Shown here in pieces: positions 1-11,649 of a stretch of 64,000 bases of DNA. Position 1 is the first letter of the stretch, and each line of letters opens with the position of its first letter. The position numbers and the translations under genes were made by a program. The notes below the pieces were generated by a model. The model was given only the letters and a program-made list of their open reading frames with translations, made no database searches and was not told where the DNA came from. This stretch comes from Trametes villosa. Lineage: Eukaryota; Basidiomycota; Agaricomycetes; Polyporales; Polyporaceae. The stretch is from positions 2,666,001 to 2,730,000 of the forward strand of contig PUDQ02000003.1 in assembly GCA_002964805.2 (NCBI GenBank), given 5' to 3'.

Positions 1-780
1 AGCACGGACGTCTTCGAGCTTAGAGTCGTGTCGCAAGCCTCCATTTCGACATTTGGGGAGCGCGACTTCGCTAAGCATCGGGAGAGCAACGAAAAATCTA
101 CGGCAATATCCTCGTAACCCGGACGGGTCGAGGACGGTGCGTGAGCACACACTCAATGGTTCTCGCGGTGAGATAGGTACTGCGTTCTCGCACATTTACA
201 TATGGAGAGGGTTGTCGCTATTCGTGGTTTTCTTGATGGGACAAGACAGCACAGTGAGTCGTTGAACGTACGTTATTCGACGGCGGCATGATCGAATGGG
301 TATCCCCACTCCTTACACTCAACCTCAAGCTCCCGGAGTCGGTCACGAGTAGTACGGGATATGTCCGCTCGGACCAACTATTCTTGGCTCAAACTGGTCA
401 TTGATTCACATCCCGAGGCATCCGTCGCAGAATGTTTGACGCTGCACCTTTTGAGGTGTACGGTACCCTCAGCCTCAGTCGACTACATTGAGTCGCCGTG
501 CTGGAAACGTCTTCCTAATGAGCATCGGGCGGGCCCTTGCTGGACCCTACTCTCCGTATTATCTACATGATTCTGATCCAACCCGATGATTTCTCGAGAG
601 TACCGCTTCGGGGTCTGCGCACCGGAAACTCAACCACGGTCAGCCACCTTGTTCGCTTCAACGAGCGCCCGACTCCCGCCGCTTGCCAGCCTCCTCTCGA
701 GTATATCAACCGCCCTCCTCGCCCGTTTCCCCCGTTCTCCATTTCTTCTTCCTCCAACCACACCTCCCCCAACCCCGAGT
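1..780. other. no supported gene
   Basis: I see no conserved protein, RNA gene or repeat here. The short open frames (70 aa or less) lack splice context and family motifs. Confidence 0.5.
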
Positions 781-783
781 GCG

Positions 784-1663
784 ATGCACACTCGGGCAGC
801 TGCGCCATGGCCGAGGTGCGGGCGTGGCACGAACAACGACCTATCCCCGCCGAATCGGTAAGTAGTCCGGAGTTCTCTCAGCCTCACTCGCAGTTTAAGA
901 CGTGTGCTGAGGCGGAGGTGCCCGGCACAGGCGCGATGTCGTGGCCCTATATACAAGTGCCCTGGAAGACGAGCGTTGCCTGTGGAGCTCAGGGCCCCAC
1001 GCTGGACCCTTCGGGGAGGGGGGTCCACCGTGGACGCGTCGACCACCCGCCTGCGGGGTAAGTACTTGCAGCCCTCGTCGAGCCATCCAATGCTAATCTC
1101 CCTCGTAGGATTTCTGACCTTTGCCCCCCTTCCGTGACAGCTGCCCCTCCGTGGACCGCGGACCGCCGAGGACGAGGAGAAGACCTGCCCATGGCGCGAT
1201 GGATCAAGACGACGAGAGGGCGCTCTTGAAGGTCTATAACCCTGCCAACGCGGGGCAGGTATGTATATCCTGCCAGGGGACGGGGCAGAGGCTGGGGTAT
1301 ATCTTGGGGATAGCGCAGGCCTCATCGTGGCCCCCGGGTCTAGTACCTACCGCTTTGCGACGGGGAAGCCAACTGCGCTACTAATTTTGTGTCTTCCAAC
1401 TCGCAGAAGCTGCGGTCTTTGGCACGCCCTCCTGTCCGCCACTACGAAGGCTTTGGGTATCGACGAGCACGGCATGAGCTCCGTCGCCGAACTTTACTTG
1501 CCGTGTGTTCCCATATTTTCCTTGTATGCGAGCTGCGCTGACCGTGCTTCGTATCTTTAGGTGGACGAAACTGTGTTTGAGAAGATGGTCGTCCTCGCCT
1601 TGCGCTCGCGAGCAGAGCTTGTACGGGTATCCCCGCGTGCTATATACCGTCATTCCAGATGAT
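784..1663 (+). CDS. doubtful spliced gene, unknown product
   Basis: A run of donor/acceptor pairs suggests a transcribed plus-strand gene. Donors (GTAAGT, GTATGT, GTGTGT) occur near 859, 1060, 1259 and 1501, with acceptors near 1109, 1407 and 1560. The last two blocks read plausibly as protein (...LWHALLSATTKALGIDEHG..., then VDETVFEKMVVLALRSRAE, ending at a stop near 1663). I could not find one phase that joins all blocks, and I recognise no domain. It may be a decayed gene or a small orphan. The start is uncertain; an ATG at 784 is only one option. Confidence 0.25.
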
Positions 1664-4600
1664 TCAAGCACGCATTCGCGCGATCAATCACGACATATCT
1701 GATATCACGGACGTCGGGGAACCTTGTAGCGTACATAACGTGCATGGGCGACGATACGTCGCTAGCAGTCATAAGATACCATCGTCTCTGTCGAAGCATT
1801 GTGGCGCATACGTAGAACCTTCTTTCAACGCGCCTAAGAGGAAGCTTGCAGGACTACTCGGCCGCGCCCGATGCTGCATTACGTCGAGCTCGATGGCGTC
1901 GTCGGTGGTCGTCGTGCGAGTCATTGCGGTCTGACACATGACGTCAAGCGAGGAGGGGAAAATCAGGATAGAGCCCGGGCAGTACCTCCTGAGAAGAACG
2001 ACGTACGGATCGAGTCTGCAAGCGACCGCTCCTCATAGGGGAGAATACGACGCGGCTGAGGACGGAAGCGTCGAGCGCCGTCGTGCCCTCCGCGCTCGAA
2101 CCGCGCGATGCGATCCATTGTCGCGAGTTCAGCCTAAGTGGGTGGTGTGAGGGGATTATAGTCATGGTTGGGGGTGTGGAGACTAACGCGGCGAGGAGGG
2201 TAATCGCGTACACTGCGAGCGCCGTCAGGGAGGGCAGTACATAGGGTGGGGTACAAACTCACTCCTAGTTCCTGGGAGGCCGATTGCGATGTAAGCGTTA
2301 TCCGTAGGACGGACAAACGCCTAAGGCAATCTTCATGAGCCTGCATTCATGCACATCGCTTGGGTCGACTCACGAAGATAGTTGTAAGGAGGTCGAAGAT
2401 CCTACGATGGGCGTTCGGTCAGACTGGAGAACGCGGCGAGATATATCGCGAGAAATGATACCCAGTGAGTAGGCCTGTCAGGAGAGTGTTGGAGAGATGT
2501 TGGCAGGAAATCAGGGATAGGATACCTCTATGCGTACCTGTCCTGACTGAGTATATGATCATGATATCAATCATCGAGTTTGTACTGTAGGCAAGTTAAC
2601 ATTAAGAAGGGATGTAGGAAGAAGACGGGTAGACGGCGCACCTCTTGATGCCAGTCCGAGAGTTGTGCAAGACGTGGATGAGCATGACCGTGAGCAGGCA
2701 ATCTGCTACCAATGCTAGTAGGAAGGCCCTCGAAATAAGTTCCTAAGCATTTTGGTGAATGCGGTAAGCTGTGCAGCGCAAGTAGAAAATTATAAGGTGC
2801 TCACTGCGAGCGCAGGTCGTGATTTCGCGCCGTCATTGATGATGAACCTATAGGAAACCATGGCATGAGATCAAGCGCGGACCCCTACCCTGAGCTACGA
2901 ACGTCTTCGCCGTCGCCGCTGAATGTCGGAAGTGAGCGAGACCTCACTCTGACTCGCAATGAACGGCGTACCTGTACAACAACCTATCCGACCCGGAAAC
3001 AGTCAGCGACGGGTCGTGTTCTACTATTCCCGAAACATACCCAACACTGCCAAGGAGCAAGAGGCCTATGACAGGACGCAGTCATTAGTGCGAGAACCAT
3101 CAACATGTACTGCACTTACAGAGATGACGACAATGACTTTGTATGGCCGGCTTCCTAGAAGCCATAGACGGCGGATAAAGAAGCTGCTCAAAGCGGTCGT
3201 TAAGATCGACCGCTCAGACATAGCTCCGAGATGCACACCTTTGCGAGGTAACAATGACTAGACCCTAGACCGAGCGCGTGCGACATTGGCGAGGCCGCAA
3301 GGAATACGTCGTAAGTAACTCACGAGAATAAGAGGGTACAGCTAGGTTATTGATGAGCATGATGCGCTGCCAGGACTCTTAAATCGTGCTTATACGACGC
3401 ACGTTGAGAGACCTGTGGAAGAACGAAGATCAGAGGGGATTCCGCCAGAGGAAGACACGAGAGGGGCCCCACCATAAGCCCGTCTCGAACGCTTCGCCTA
3501 ATGGGAGAGAATGGTGCTTCACGAGGTAGAAGTAGCTATATTGACTTTGTGTAAGTATAGCAGGCCCGAGTCGAGAACATTCTAACCTACCAACTGTGCA
3601 TGCCCAAGAGGGTAGAAATGGTTTCCAAGGATCTGGTGTCGTGGAATCAGAAACGACAGAAGTCGCCGAGTTGGTAATACGGAAGCTAAACCCACACAGC
3701 TATCGCGACCTGGTGAAGTGCGCGGTATCGGATCCAGTTGTGCAACATAGTCAGGACGCAGACGTACTACGATCTTCAACCATGGTGGATCCTGCGGATA
3801 CGCATATGCATACTGTTGGGTTTGGAGTAACGTTACACCATACAGACTGCGAGAAGAGCATCAGGGTATAAACTCCACGTAGAGCGGGCTAGTGCGTACA
3901 ATAGTCCGACGAAATTGCCAATGAGAAACGCCCCGAAGGTGCTATGTGGGACTTGCTGCCGAGGCATCACAGACGACCTACCAGAGGATATCAGTGCGAG
4001 TGGGGCAGACATCGCTGCGAGGCGGCGCGCCCGACAGAGATCGTCGAAGTGGATATAAGAAGGGGAGCCCCCGTGATGTAACGCGTGGGCGCTGGGTTTA
4101 CCTTGACAGCGCCTCCCACCCGGGCATACGAGAAGGCGCACCGGCAGAAGAGTCACCTAGGCGCTGCGGCGAAGATCAGGAGAAGCCTGGTGAAATGCGC
4201 AGGAGGAAGGACTTACCGCCGCCGTGTTCAGGCCTCTACACCCTGCCTGTCGACGCTGGATCGCTCCGACTCGGACAGCACCGTGGGGTGCCATCTCCGT
4301 CACTCCAAAGGATGTGCAATAAACCGCCCAATAGCGCAGTAGACGCAGTAGGTCCGGCGGGACCGCACTATGAGAACTCCGATGTGCCGGGGCTTCGGAA
4401 GCCGTCGAAGTCTGCCGCACGCGCACCGCATTGGCGGAGTGGCCATATGGTTTGCTTAAAATTGCTACGGCGGGCGTATCCGTGGTCGCAGTTGGTCCAA
4501 TCACCATAGCCATGGTATCTCACGTCAGCTGTTGCCCTTCGCATTGACAGGTGGTTGTACTAGCAGCGTAGAAGACGATGTGTGCTGGTAACCGGCGGAA

Positions 4601-5001
4601 TACGTCGTGAGCTCGATCTTGTGGTGCTGGCTTAGACGTGAAGGATTGGTGAGTTGAGCGCAGGAGGTCTTCTGAGTACCAGGCAATCGCACGCGTTCCG
4701 CATGTTCGAGGAGCGTGGCGAAGAGACGTCTGGACAACTAAGGTCCCTCGGTGAGGCGTGCAGATCTTTAGACCCCCTGTGTTAGTTCTGTGCTGCGGGG
4801 CGGGCTGACGACTCGGTGATGTAAGACTCACTTGATGGCGCTGATGTGTCTTGGTTGTGCTAGACTGCTAGCTATACCACCAGCAGCTGAACCCACAGGA
4901 AAGCCTCCCCCGCCGTCCAAAATTGAGCAAAACATATCGTTTTATCCAATTGCGTTCCTGTGTTACAAGTACAGATTCCTTAGTGTACACCTGGCCACAC
5001 C
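1664..5001. other. 3.3-kb stretch without recognisable gene
   Basis: Both strands carry only scattered frames shorter than 190 aa with no family motif and no coherent intron series. I found no tRNA, tandem array or transposon terminus. It may hold decayed sequence or fast-evolving small genes that cannot be told from noise without transcripts. Confidence 0.4.
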
Positions 5002-6179
5002 CTAGGAGTGCGTCCAGGTCGGCTTCCTCTTCTCCGCAAACGCGGCCATACCTGAGTAATGATCAGTACCTCCCCCCTCATCAATTGCAAACCACTGCGG
5101 GACACTCACCCTCCTTCTGGTCCTGCGTCGCGAACAGCGAGTGGAACACGCGGCGCTCGTACCGCAGGCCCTCGTTCAGGGTATGCTCGTACGCCGCGTT
5201 GACGGCCTCCTTGCCCGCCTGCACGGCGATCGCGCTCTTGCTCGCAATAACCGATGCGAGCTCGATTGCCTCCTTCAGCACGACGCCCTCGCCCTCGCCC
5301 ACGACGCGCGAGACGACGCCCCACGCCGCGGCCTCCTGCGCGGAGAAGTTGCGGCCCGTGAGGACGAGCTCCATCGTGCGCGACTTGCCAATCGCGTGTG
5401 CGAGACGCTGTGGGACCACGAGGTCAGATATGGAAAATGGCGTGGAAGAGGGAGGGAGGGGGCGTACCTGGGTTCCGCCGCCACCGGGGATGACACCGAT
5501 GCTGATCTCGGGCTGGCCGAAGACCGCGGTGGGCGATGCGAGGATGATGTCGCACATGAGCGCGAGTTCACAGCCACCTCCGAGCTATGCATAGGATGAG
5601 TATATGCACATATACATGAGTAATAACGAGCTAGAACATACCGCATATCCGCTCACGGCGGCAATAATGGGCTTGCGGGCGGTGGTGAGGAGACCCCAGC
5701 TTTCAAGGAACTTGCCCTTGAACACCTCTGCGACTAACTCGCATTATCAGAACACTGTCCGGTATGACGACGAGGAGGAAAAACGCACACTGCTTGTCCT
5801 TCATCTCCTTGATGTCCGCGCCCGCTACCCCGCATTCTCAATGGGCGCTCCCCCGCATCTGGCTGTTGCACTCACCGGCAAAGGCACGCTCGCTGCCCGT
5901 CAAGACTACGGCGCGCACACTCTCGTCGTCGTCAAACGTCTTGACGGCATCGTTGAGCTCAGTGAAGAGGGGCGTGGAGAGCGCGTTCAGCGCCTTCGGG
6001 CGGTTGAGGGTGATGAGGGCGACACCCTCAGCCGGGCGCGAGGTGAGAATGAACTCGTACTGCTTCTCGGTCGACATAAGGCGGACACTGAGGGGTACGG
6101 ACTGTCGGAATGCGCGTTGTTTGCGGAGAACTGCAGCGGTCGCGGACGAGAGGGGGCGTTGGAGACGGAGGATGGACAT
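5002..6179 (-). CDS. ECHS1: mitochondrial enoyl-CoA hydratase (crotonase family)
   Basis: Hydrates 2-trans-enoyl-CoA to 3-hydroxyacyl-CoA in fatty-acid beta-oxidation and branched-chain amino-acid breakdown, probably in the mitochondrion. Six exons join in frame: 6179-5876, 5824-5789, 5733-5642, 5584-5468, 5407-5110 and 5051-5002, giving 897 nt (298 aa), normal for this family. The first 35 residues are rich in Arg, Ser and Leu without acidic residues, as in a mitochondrial presequence. Crotonase marks seen are [12 protein letters not shown], the oxyanion-hole segment [11 protein letters not shown], the second oxyanion loop [16 protein letters not shown], the catalytic-Glu region [15 protein letters not shown], and the C-terminal [12 protein letters not shown] that marks short-chain hydratases. 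All introns are GT-AG and 42-59 nt except the phase-1 donor GTGCGT after exon 2. No break seen. Confidence 0.95.
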
Positions 6180-7007
6180 CCGGGGCTTTTGTAGGGGACA
6201 GGAGCGTCAGAGTCGAGAGCTGTCGCTGATGAGAGCGCAGGCCGTAGTGGGAAGAGTTCTACCGGAAGGACGAGGTCCGCGTGGGTGGTCTCTACGCCAG
6301 CGAGGCAGTCGATGTCGACAACGACGACGAGCACGCGGGTTTTGTGGCGGCCGACGCCGGCGCTCGGAGCGACGCGCGCGGCCATGTGCTTTTCTCGCCA
6401 CGACCACCATCCACCTGCTCCTCGTCGTCTTCTGCAACGCCGCGGCGCCGTCTCGCTCAGCATCCGGAACCTTTCCAAGGCTGATCAGCTGTTGCGAGAC
6501 CCTTTCTCATGCCGAGCGCAAGCTCAGCAAACCTTGGACGCCGCGTGCAACGGTGATTGGTCCAGATCCTGAGGGCAAGAAGGTGCATATATGCGGATGT
6601 ACGCGCCCACAGCAGGACTTAGACTTTACCAGTGAGTATCTACCTAGCATTCATTCCGAAATTGAAAGTGTAAAGATTCTCTTTCGTCGCCACGAACGCG
6701 CATTGTTGACAAGTGCACCCGCAGATCCCGCTGTCTCCAGTAGCTATGCGCAAGAGCGCCGCCGCGTCGATACGGCTGGCATATCTGATTCACTCACTAG
6801 ATGAGCGGCGCGGACGACTGTTCTGTCGCTCTGGGGATCCTTGACTACTGGCTATTCTGGGCGACGCGTACAACTGGGGCTCTCTGCTACGGCTGCGATC
6901 CTTCCTGCTCCTGCGGTCTGAACATGATGCTCGTGCTTCGTACCCCACTACTCGTCCAAGCCGTTGAACGCAAAACTTGCCCCGCGTTACCACTCCCGCG
7001 CTTCGTC
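6180..7007. other. intergenic region upstream of hydratase
   Basis: About 0.8 kb between the hydratase start and the stop of the next minus-strand gene. It should contain the hydratase promoter and the 3' end of its upstream neighbour. Open frames here have the low-complexity Arg/Ser look of shadows and no motif. Confidence 0.4.
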
Positions 7008-7635
7008 TCATACCGGGACCGGAAGCTGGTCTCGCGCATCCTTCACCGCCTGCCGGAACTCTGCCGTCAGATCCTGTGCGACACCTTGGTCTTTCTTCGC
7101 CCGCATAATTCCGATTAGCAGCGATGCCTGGCCACGGGTAAGGCCGAAGAGCCCCGTCTCCTTCGCGCGCCGGGGCACTCCAAGGTCGGTCGCTAGGCGG
7201 TCGAGCCACGCCATCTGCATCTCCGTCGGCGAGCGGTGGCAGGACCTCCACTCGCGCGGATGCGGCGGCGGCGAGCGCTGTCACGTACGTCAACTCACCG
7301 TCCCCTCTGTCAATCTGGAGTGTCGCAAGCTCACTGGGCTCCGGGCGCGTCCGAGCGAGTCGATGTATTTCTTCGTCGGCTGCACACCGTCCAAGATCAT
7401 CGAGATGAGGATGTATGCCTCGGCTTTCGTTACGTTCTGCCGGTTACGGTCCCTCCGCGAGAGGAAGGGGAGAGCGATCTGGTTGTGACTGGCCAGGTTC
7501 CACAGCCAGTTGGCCTGTCTTTCCGTCATCGGCTCTGTAGTGCGCGGTGAGGTGCGTGGCCGGCTCTGCATGGGATACGTACGTACCTCCACCCGTCGCC
7601 CACTCTTCGGGCGGCCGCAGCGGATAGTATTCCAT
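7008..7635 (-). CDS. DUF3072-like two-module protein, paralogue L1
   Basis: One of six related genes in the window. Three exons. The first encodes MEYYPLRPPEEWATGGG. The second carries module 1 (EPMTERQANWLWNLA ... VTKAEAYILISMILDG ... YIDSLGR). The third carries module 2 (HPREW, MAWLDRL, LTRGQASLLIGIM) and ends PVPV. Each module has the Q-x-x-L ... K/Q-A-x-x-L-I pattern of the small bacterial family DUF3072, whose function is unknown. No signal peptide or membrane segment. The next paralogue upstream lies 0.4 kb away on the same strand, so this is a tandem array rather than an operon. The DUF3072 link is a motif judgement; the paralogy within the window is clear. Confidence 0.75.
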
Positions 7636-8072
7636 CGCGCTCGGAGGAGGTCGCCAAGGCCGGTGAGTGTAGATCGCGTCGAGTCTGTATGGCTTTGCTC
7701 ACGGATACAGAGGGAGACGTCAAAATGACGCGCTCCGACGAGCTGTGCTCGCGCATGTTTTAATGCCAGATGACAATTCATGCCTCATGCACCCCAGAAC
7801 CTACGCCGCCGGATTTTCTTGAGGCGCCACTTCGAAGCACGGAATCAGGGATCGCGGGAAGTTAGGGAATGGAGGTCAGTCGCGTGCATGCGTTCATCGT
7901 TTGGATACTACTGATACCGAGTTGCTGTGCACGACGACTTTCAATGAACCGCATTTGCGGAACAACTCTAGATCTTATGGCAGCACATCATACAACGAGA
8001 CTATTGGACCTCGGGACATCGAATACATGGTGCTCGGCTACCTTGAACGTCACCACCTCCTCGTCCCTCCGA

Positions 8073-8804
8073 TCAAATAGCCCATGCCCCGTTCTGGATC
8101 TCGGAACCGTCTTCCATCTTGATGACCCCCTCGTACGGCGTGGTCTCTAGTTCCTCAAGGAGGAGAGGTAGTTCCTCCTCGACTAATGCGAGGACCTCCT
8201 CGAAAAGCGCCAACCTGCCCTCGAGGGGGGTCCTCATCCATCCCGTGCGTCGGTAGTACTTGAGCCGGTCGATGAGCAGTGACGCATGCCCTCTAGTGAC
8301 CCAGGCCAGAGTGTCGTGCATGACGTCGCTTGGGACACCCATCAAGCTGATCAGCTGGGTCAACCAGCTCAGCTGGAACTGCGTCGCCGGCGCATAGGGG
8401 TCCCTCCACATCTCCGGATGTGCGGGCGGGTCATACTGGCAATACGGCACCAGCGTTAGGATCTTGAGTCCGTCAACAACATTGAGGTGAGTCGCTTACC
8501 GGGATCGTGTTGCGCCCCAGACCGTCGATGAAGGCGGGAGAAGGTTGTTTACCGCTCCTCAGCATAGTGATCAGGATAGATGCCTCCGCCATGGTCACCT
8601 CCTGCGTGTTGCCCCATTCCCTGTTGTCCACGAAGGGGATGTGGACGGCGTTCTCCAGTCCCAGGTAGTATAGATGTCCTCTCTGCGGGCTGGTCATCGC
8701 CGCTGCGGATGTTCGGGTCGATGCTCAGACCGTTGTTCTGGATAGGGGAGAGCCCACATACCGCCGTCGGTGGCCCACTCTTCCGGAGGACGCTTGTAGG
8801 ACAT
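8073..8804 (-). CDS. DUF3072-like two-module protein, paralogue L2
   Basis: Same three-exon layout as its neighbours. Exon 1 is 8804-8762 (MSYKRPPEEWATDG). Exon 2, ending at 8500, holds module 1 (MTSPQRGHLYYLGLE, IPFVDNREWGNTQEVTMAEA). Exon 3 starts YDPPAHPEMWRDPYAP and holds module 2 (LSWLTQLISLMGVPSDVM, TRGHASLLIDRLK), followed by an acidic Glu/Leu-rich tail. The start was chosen because the PPEEWAT motif sits at the N-terminus in the paralogues too. In module 2 the usual GQASLLI reads GHASLLI, as in paralogue R1, pairing these two as close relatives across the inserted transposon. Function unknown. Confidence 0.75.
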
Positions 8805-8966
8805 GGCTATTGCGCTTCAGGGATGCTCCCAGTCGAGCGGGGTGCTGACAGGAAAGGTGAGTAAGAGTGCATTGACGGTTGGGATGAGGGACTGACTGGT
8901 GGTAGAGGTAGGATGCGACGTGGTCGAGAACAAGGGCGTTGCCCCTACACTCAGCCCAAAATGTTC

Positions 8967-9113
8967 GACGAAATTCGTCGCGATTGCGTGAAGGTGAGTA
9001 CGAGGTCGAACACGGGTGCAGTAGTCGATCGAAGTGGAGGCGATGCTACCACTACACTACCTTGGATACGGGAATCCGGATTTGTCCACATCGGCCACAT
9101 TTGCTTCCGCGAC
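8967..9113 (+). pseudogene. 5' fragment of a gene apparently cut by the KDZ element
   Basis: Starts near ATG 8967 (MFDEIRRDCVK) and is followed by a donor-like GTGAGT. When the nested transposon and one copy of its 8-bp duplication are removed in thought, an open plus-strand frame runs from here straight into the segment at 45,140-45,349. That the two were one gene is inference; no domain is recognised. The frame used before the insertion point differs from the ATG frame, so an intron must be assumed. Confidence 0.3.
9106..9113. repeat. 8-bp target-site duplication of KDZ element, left
   Basis: TCCGCGAC directly precedes the left terminus CACCTGATC. The same 8 bases follow the right terminus at 45,140-45,147. 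An 8-bp duplication is the length reported for Zisupton-type elements. Confidence 0.9.
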
Positions 9114-9366
9114 CACCTGATCATCACAAATAACCGGGTTCCTTAGCCCGGCACACCGTGTGACCTTGGCAGGCTAAGGGGCCTTGATTTGCCTAAAGCT
9201 CTCCACTGCCAGTATTACTGCCAATAAATCCCTTCCCCCCAAATAGAGAAAGAGCTGCTCCCCCCCTATAAACGGTAGTGCCTGCCTGATAGCGATCAAC
9301 AACGCTGATAAGCCGCTAGATACTGATAAGAACTGCCGCCCGGCGTTGAGTAGTGATCACCGCCAC
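9114..9366 (+). repeat. KDZ left TIR, outer piece
   Basis: Reverse complement of about 44,887-45,139, ending at ...GATCACCGCCAC, where the Plavaka-like element begins. Contains the hairpin-rich terminus (CCGGGTTCCTTAGCCCGG). Confidence 0.92.
9364..9366. repeat. 3-bp target duplication (CAC) of Plavaka-like element, left
   Basis: The intact KDZ TIR reads CCGCCACCCGCGCC with one CAC. Here CAC stands on both sides of the insertion (9364-9366 and 34,650-34,652). Three-base duplications are usual for the CACTA superfamily. Confidence 0.88.
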
Positions 9367-10841
9367 CACGGCAAACATCGGACGATATCATGTCCCCTGA
9401 CTAAGAGCGGGAACGTGAAGCAAATTATAAGCGGTCTAGTAATGTCCTAACAGCAGTCAGAACGCCGGTCTTTCCGAATGTCTATGCGATGTCTAATCCT
9501 TAGGAGCGAAGACTAGCCCTTGTGCAAGGCATGCTAATAACATTTAGAATGGCTTTGTGATGTCCTTACAGCACGCTCGTTAATGGAATGCTATTGGAAT
9601 GCTTCGTTTCTTTCGCATACCGCGCAACGCGCATTGACAAGATCCCTGTTCCAATGAACTTCTTATTCAAAGGCGCAAGATACAGCCTGGATACTCATCG
9701 TATCTTGCGCATGTCGGGGCGTACAACACCGTTTGTTAACCAGAAATGTCGCGCGAGGTAGAATCTCATTGTCATCTAGTATTTCCTGCTTGGCTAAACG
9801 GGGGATGACTTTCTAGATGTCAAGAACAATACAAAGGTCATGATATGCTCGCGATATTATGAGTGTCGCAAGCGTATCCGAACATAAAGGATATTCAAAC
9901 TGTCACGCCGCGCGATACCGCTGAGGTATGTATGTGATATGTTAAATTTCCAGGCTACTGACACGGGTAGAGGAGCTCTTTGGAGCGCCGCGGGGCTCCT
10001 TGGCGCGCCGGGGGGCTCTCTGGCGCGCCGGGGGGCTCTCTGGCGCATCCTGGCGCTCCCTGGGGCGTCGCAGGGGCTCTTTGGCGCACCATGTAGCTCG
10101 CGCGCGCACTATGGCGCCCCTAGAGCCTCTCATAGCCCTTCGGCCTCTCCAGAGCCCTGGAAAGCTTCGCTCCGGTCGCATGCCCCCCCTCGCCACCAAC
10201 CTCTCGCGCGACCCGCCGCTCGCGGGCACACCGGGCACACCGGACACCTAGTTTCGCCTCGCGCTGCCCGCCCCGGTCTCCACCTCGCGGTGCGCGTACG
10301 GAAGACATCGACACACCGTGCCTGCCCCCCGCCCCTCGCGCTCCCCGCGCTATAATCGCCTCGCGCTCAGCCATCCCCGCCCCTCGTGCTCCCCGCGCTA
10401 TACTCGCCTCGAGCTCTACTCCCTCCACCCACGCTCTCTTCGTAGCAGTAACTCCCCGCACCCCGCACCTCTCAGGACCGTACCGCTCTGCGTGTAGTGC
10501 ACGACACGCGCTCGGTCTCGTTCTACGGGTGCCGCTAGACGCGCCCGCCGCGCTCTCCTCGCGCCGCGCTCTCCTCGCACCGCGCTCTCCTCGCGCCGCG
10601 CTCTCCTCGCGCCGCGCTCTCCTCGCGCCTCTCGCACTTCGCGCTCTCCACGGCGCCCCTCGCGCTCTCCACGGCGCCCCTCGCGCTCTCCACGGCGCCC
10701 CTCGCGCTCCTCGCGCCATTCACGTCGTACTCACTGTAGGGCACGCCCAGCCCAGGACCACCTCTCGCCGCCTCTTCGCAACGCTCTCGCTCGCCGGAAG
10801 CTCCGCGCAGTCGCGCGCTCGCAGTCTTAGTGTCTCTCACT
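9367..10841 (+). repeat. Plavaka-like element, left TIR (1,475 bp)
   Basis: Exact partner of 33,175-34,649. The outer 600 bp are AT-balanced. The inner half is made of GC-rich direct repeats (GCGCGCCGGGGGGCTCTCTG near 10,010-10,040; CTCTCCTCGCGCCGCG-type units 10,550-10,630; GCGCTCTCCACGGCGCCCCT units 10,638-10,700). Long frames inside are by-products of these repeats. Such subterminal repeats are typical binding sites for CACTA accessory proteins. Confidence 0.93.
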
Positions 10842-11238
10842 CTGCGCCCGGCACCTCGAGCCTGACACCTCGCGCTCGACGTTTCGAGTCCGTTGCTCCC
10901 TTCGTGCCCTTCGTGTACTGTACGCCTCCTGCGCGGGCATATCTCGACTTGCTGATGTTCGGAGCCGGCTTGAATAACAGCACGGTGGTAGAATAATGTA
11001 GCAGCACCGCCACCCCCGCACGGACTACATGCGGGGGTGGTGTCCGCCGTTGTGTATCGAGATTCTAATAGCATTGCGCCGAAGGGGTATGTACAGACTG
11101 AGGGAACGAACCGTCCGTCCTATAGCACAACCCCGGAGACAAACATCGTCTTGTCCCAGCCTAAAGTGCGAAGGAGGCGCGTCTTCAAGCTACCCAAATA
11201 TATTAGATCGTGGCTGAACAGCTCGTTTTGAGAACGTA
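10842..11238. other. non-coding inner flank of left TIR
   Basis: About 400 bp between the end of the TIR and the stop codon of the first cargo gene. It has no motif and probably forms that gene's 3' untranslated region. Confidence 0.4.
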
Positions 11239-11640
11239 CTAGTTTTGCTTGTTGTTCCTCGCCTTGTGTTCGTGGTCCTGCATCTGCCTCAGACGGCGTT
11301 CACGCGCAGCAGGCCGAGACAAGACGTACCATGTGCAAAACGAGTGCGCCCCCGCCCCACCGTCGCGGTACCACATACGTGAACATCACGCCGTCTTGAG
11401 TGATCTTGAATCCGAGCTCCGACATTGCCTGCTTGTCGTCGGCGCGAGGGCAGTGGAGCGATTGGAAGATGATGGACATACCTTGTTAAACTCCTTCCAA
11501 TCGAGCTCCCGCCTGGCGTTCCTCTCGCCCTTGAAAATCGACAGCATCACCTGCGAAGCGGTCTGGTCAAAAAGAGGGGGAAACTCGTCTCGGGGGTACA
11601 ACGTACACTGCGGGAAGCGTCGCTCAGAAGCATAGTGGCG
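11239..11640 (-). CDS. small protein with HicA-like C-terminal pattern, 5' end unknown
   Basis: Three exons read well. The first ends ...FDQTASQVMLSIFKGE...LDWKEFNK. The second, joined at a CAG acceptor near 11,436, reads AMSELGFKITQDGVMFTYVV ... ALVLHM. The last is MQDHEHKARNNKQN before the stop at 11,239-11,241. The order 'W-x-x-F ... A-M-x-x-x-G-F ... F ... x-L-H' is also seen in fungal HicA-like (dsRBD-fold) domains, but I hold this as a weak resemblance. The start cannot be fixed, because upstream the minus strand runs into a 1.2-kb low-complexity block that stays open by composition. It lies just inside the left TIR, converging on it. Confidence 0.4.
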
Positions 11641-11649
11641 GTCGGGATG

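Noticed and set aside
5764..6804. 346-codon plus-strand frame over the hydratase 5' end
   Set aside because: Antisense shadow of hydratase exon 1 and its GC-rich upstream region; no motif.
9857..10719. Several 60-200 codon frames on both strands in the left TIR, mirrored at 33,297-34,159
   Set aside because: They follow from GC-rich direct repeats without stops and appear in several overlapping frames; no splice signals or domain.
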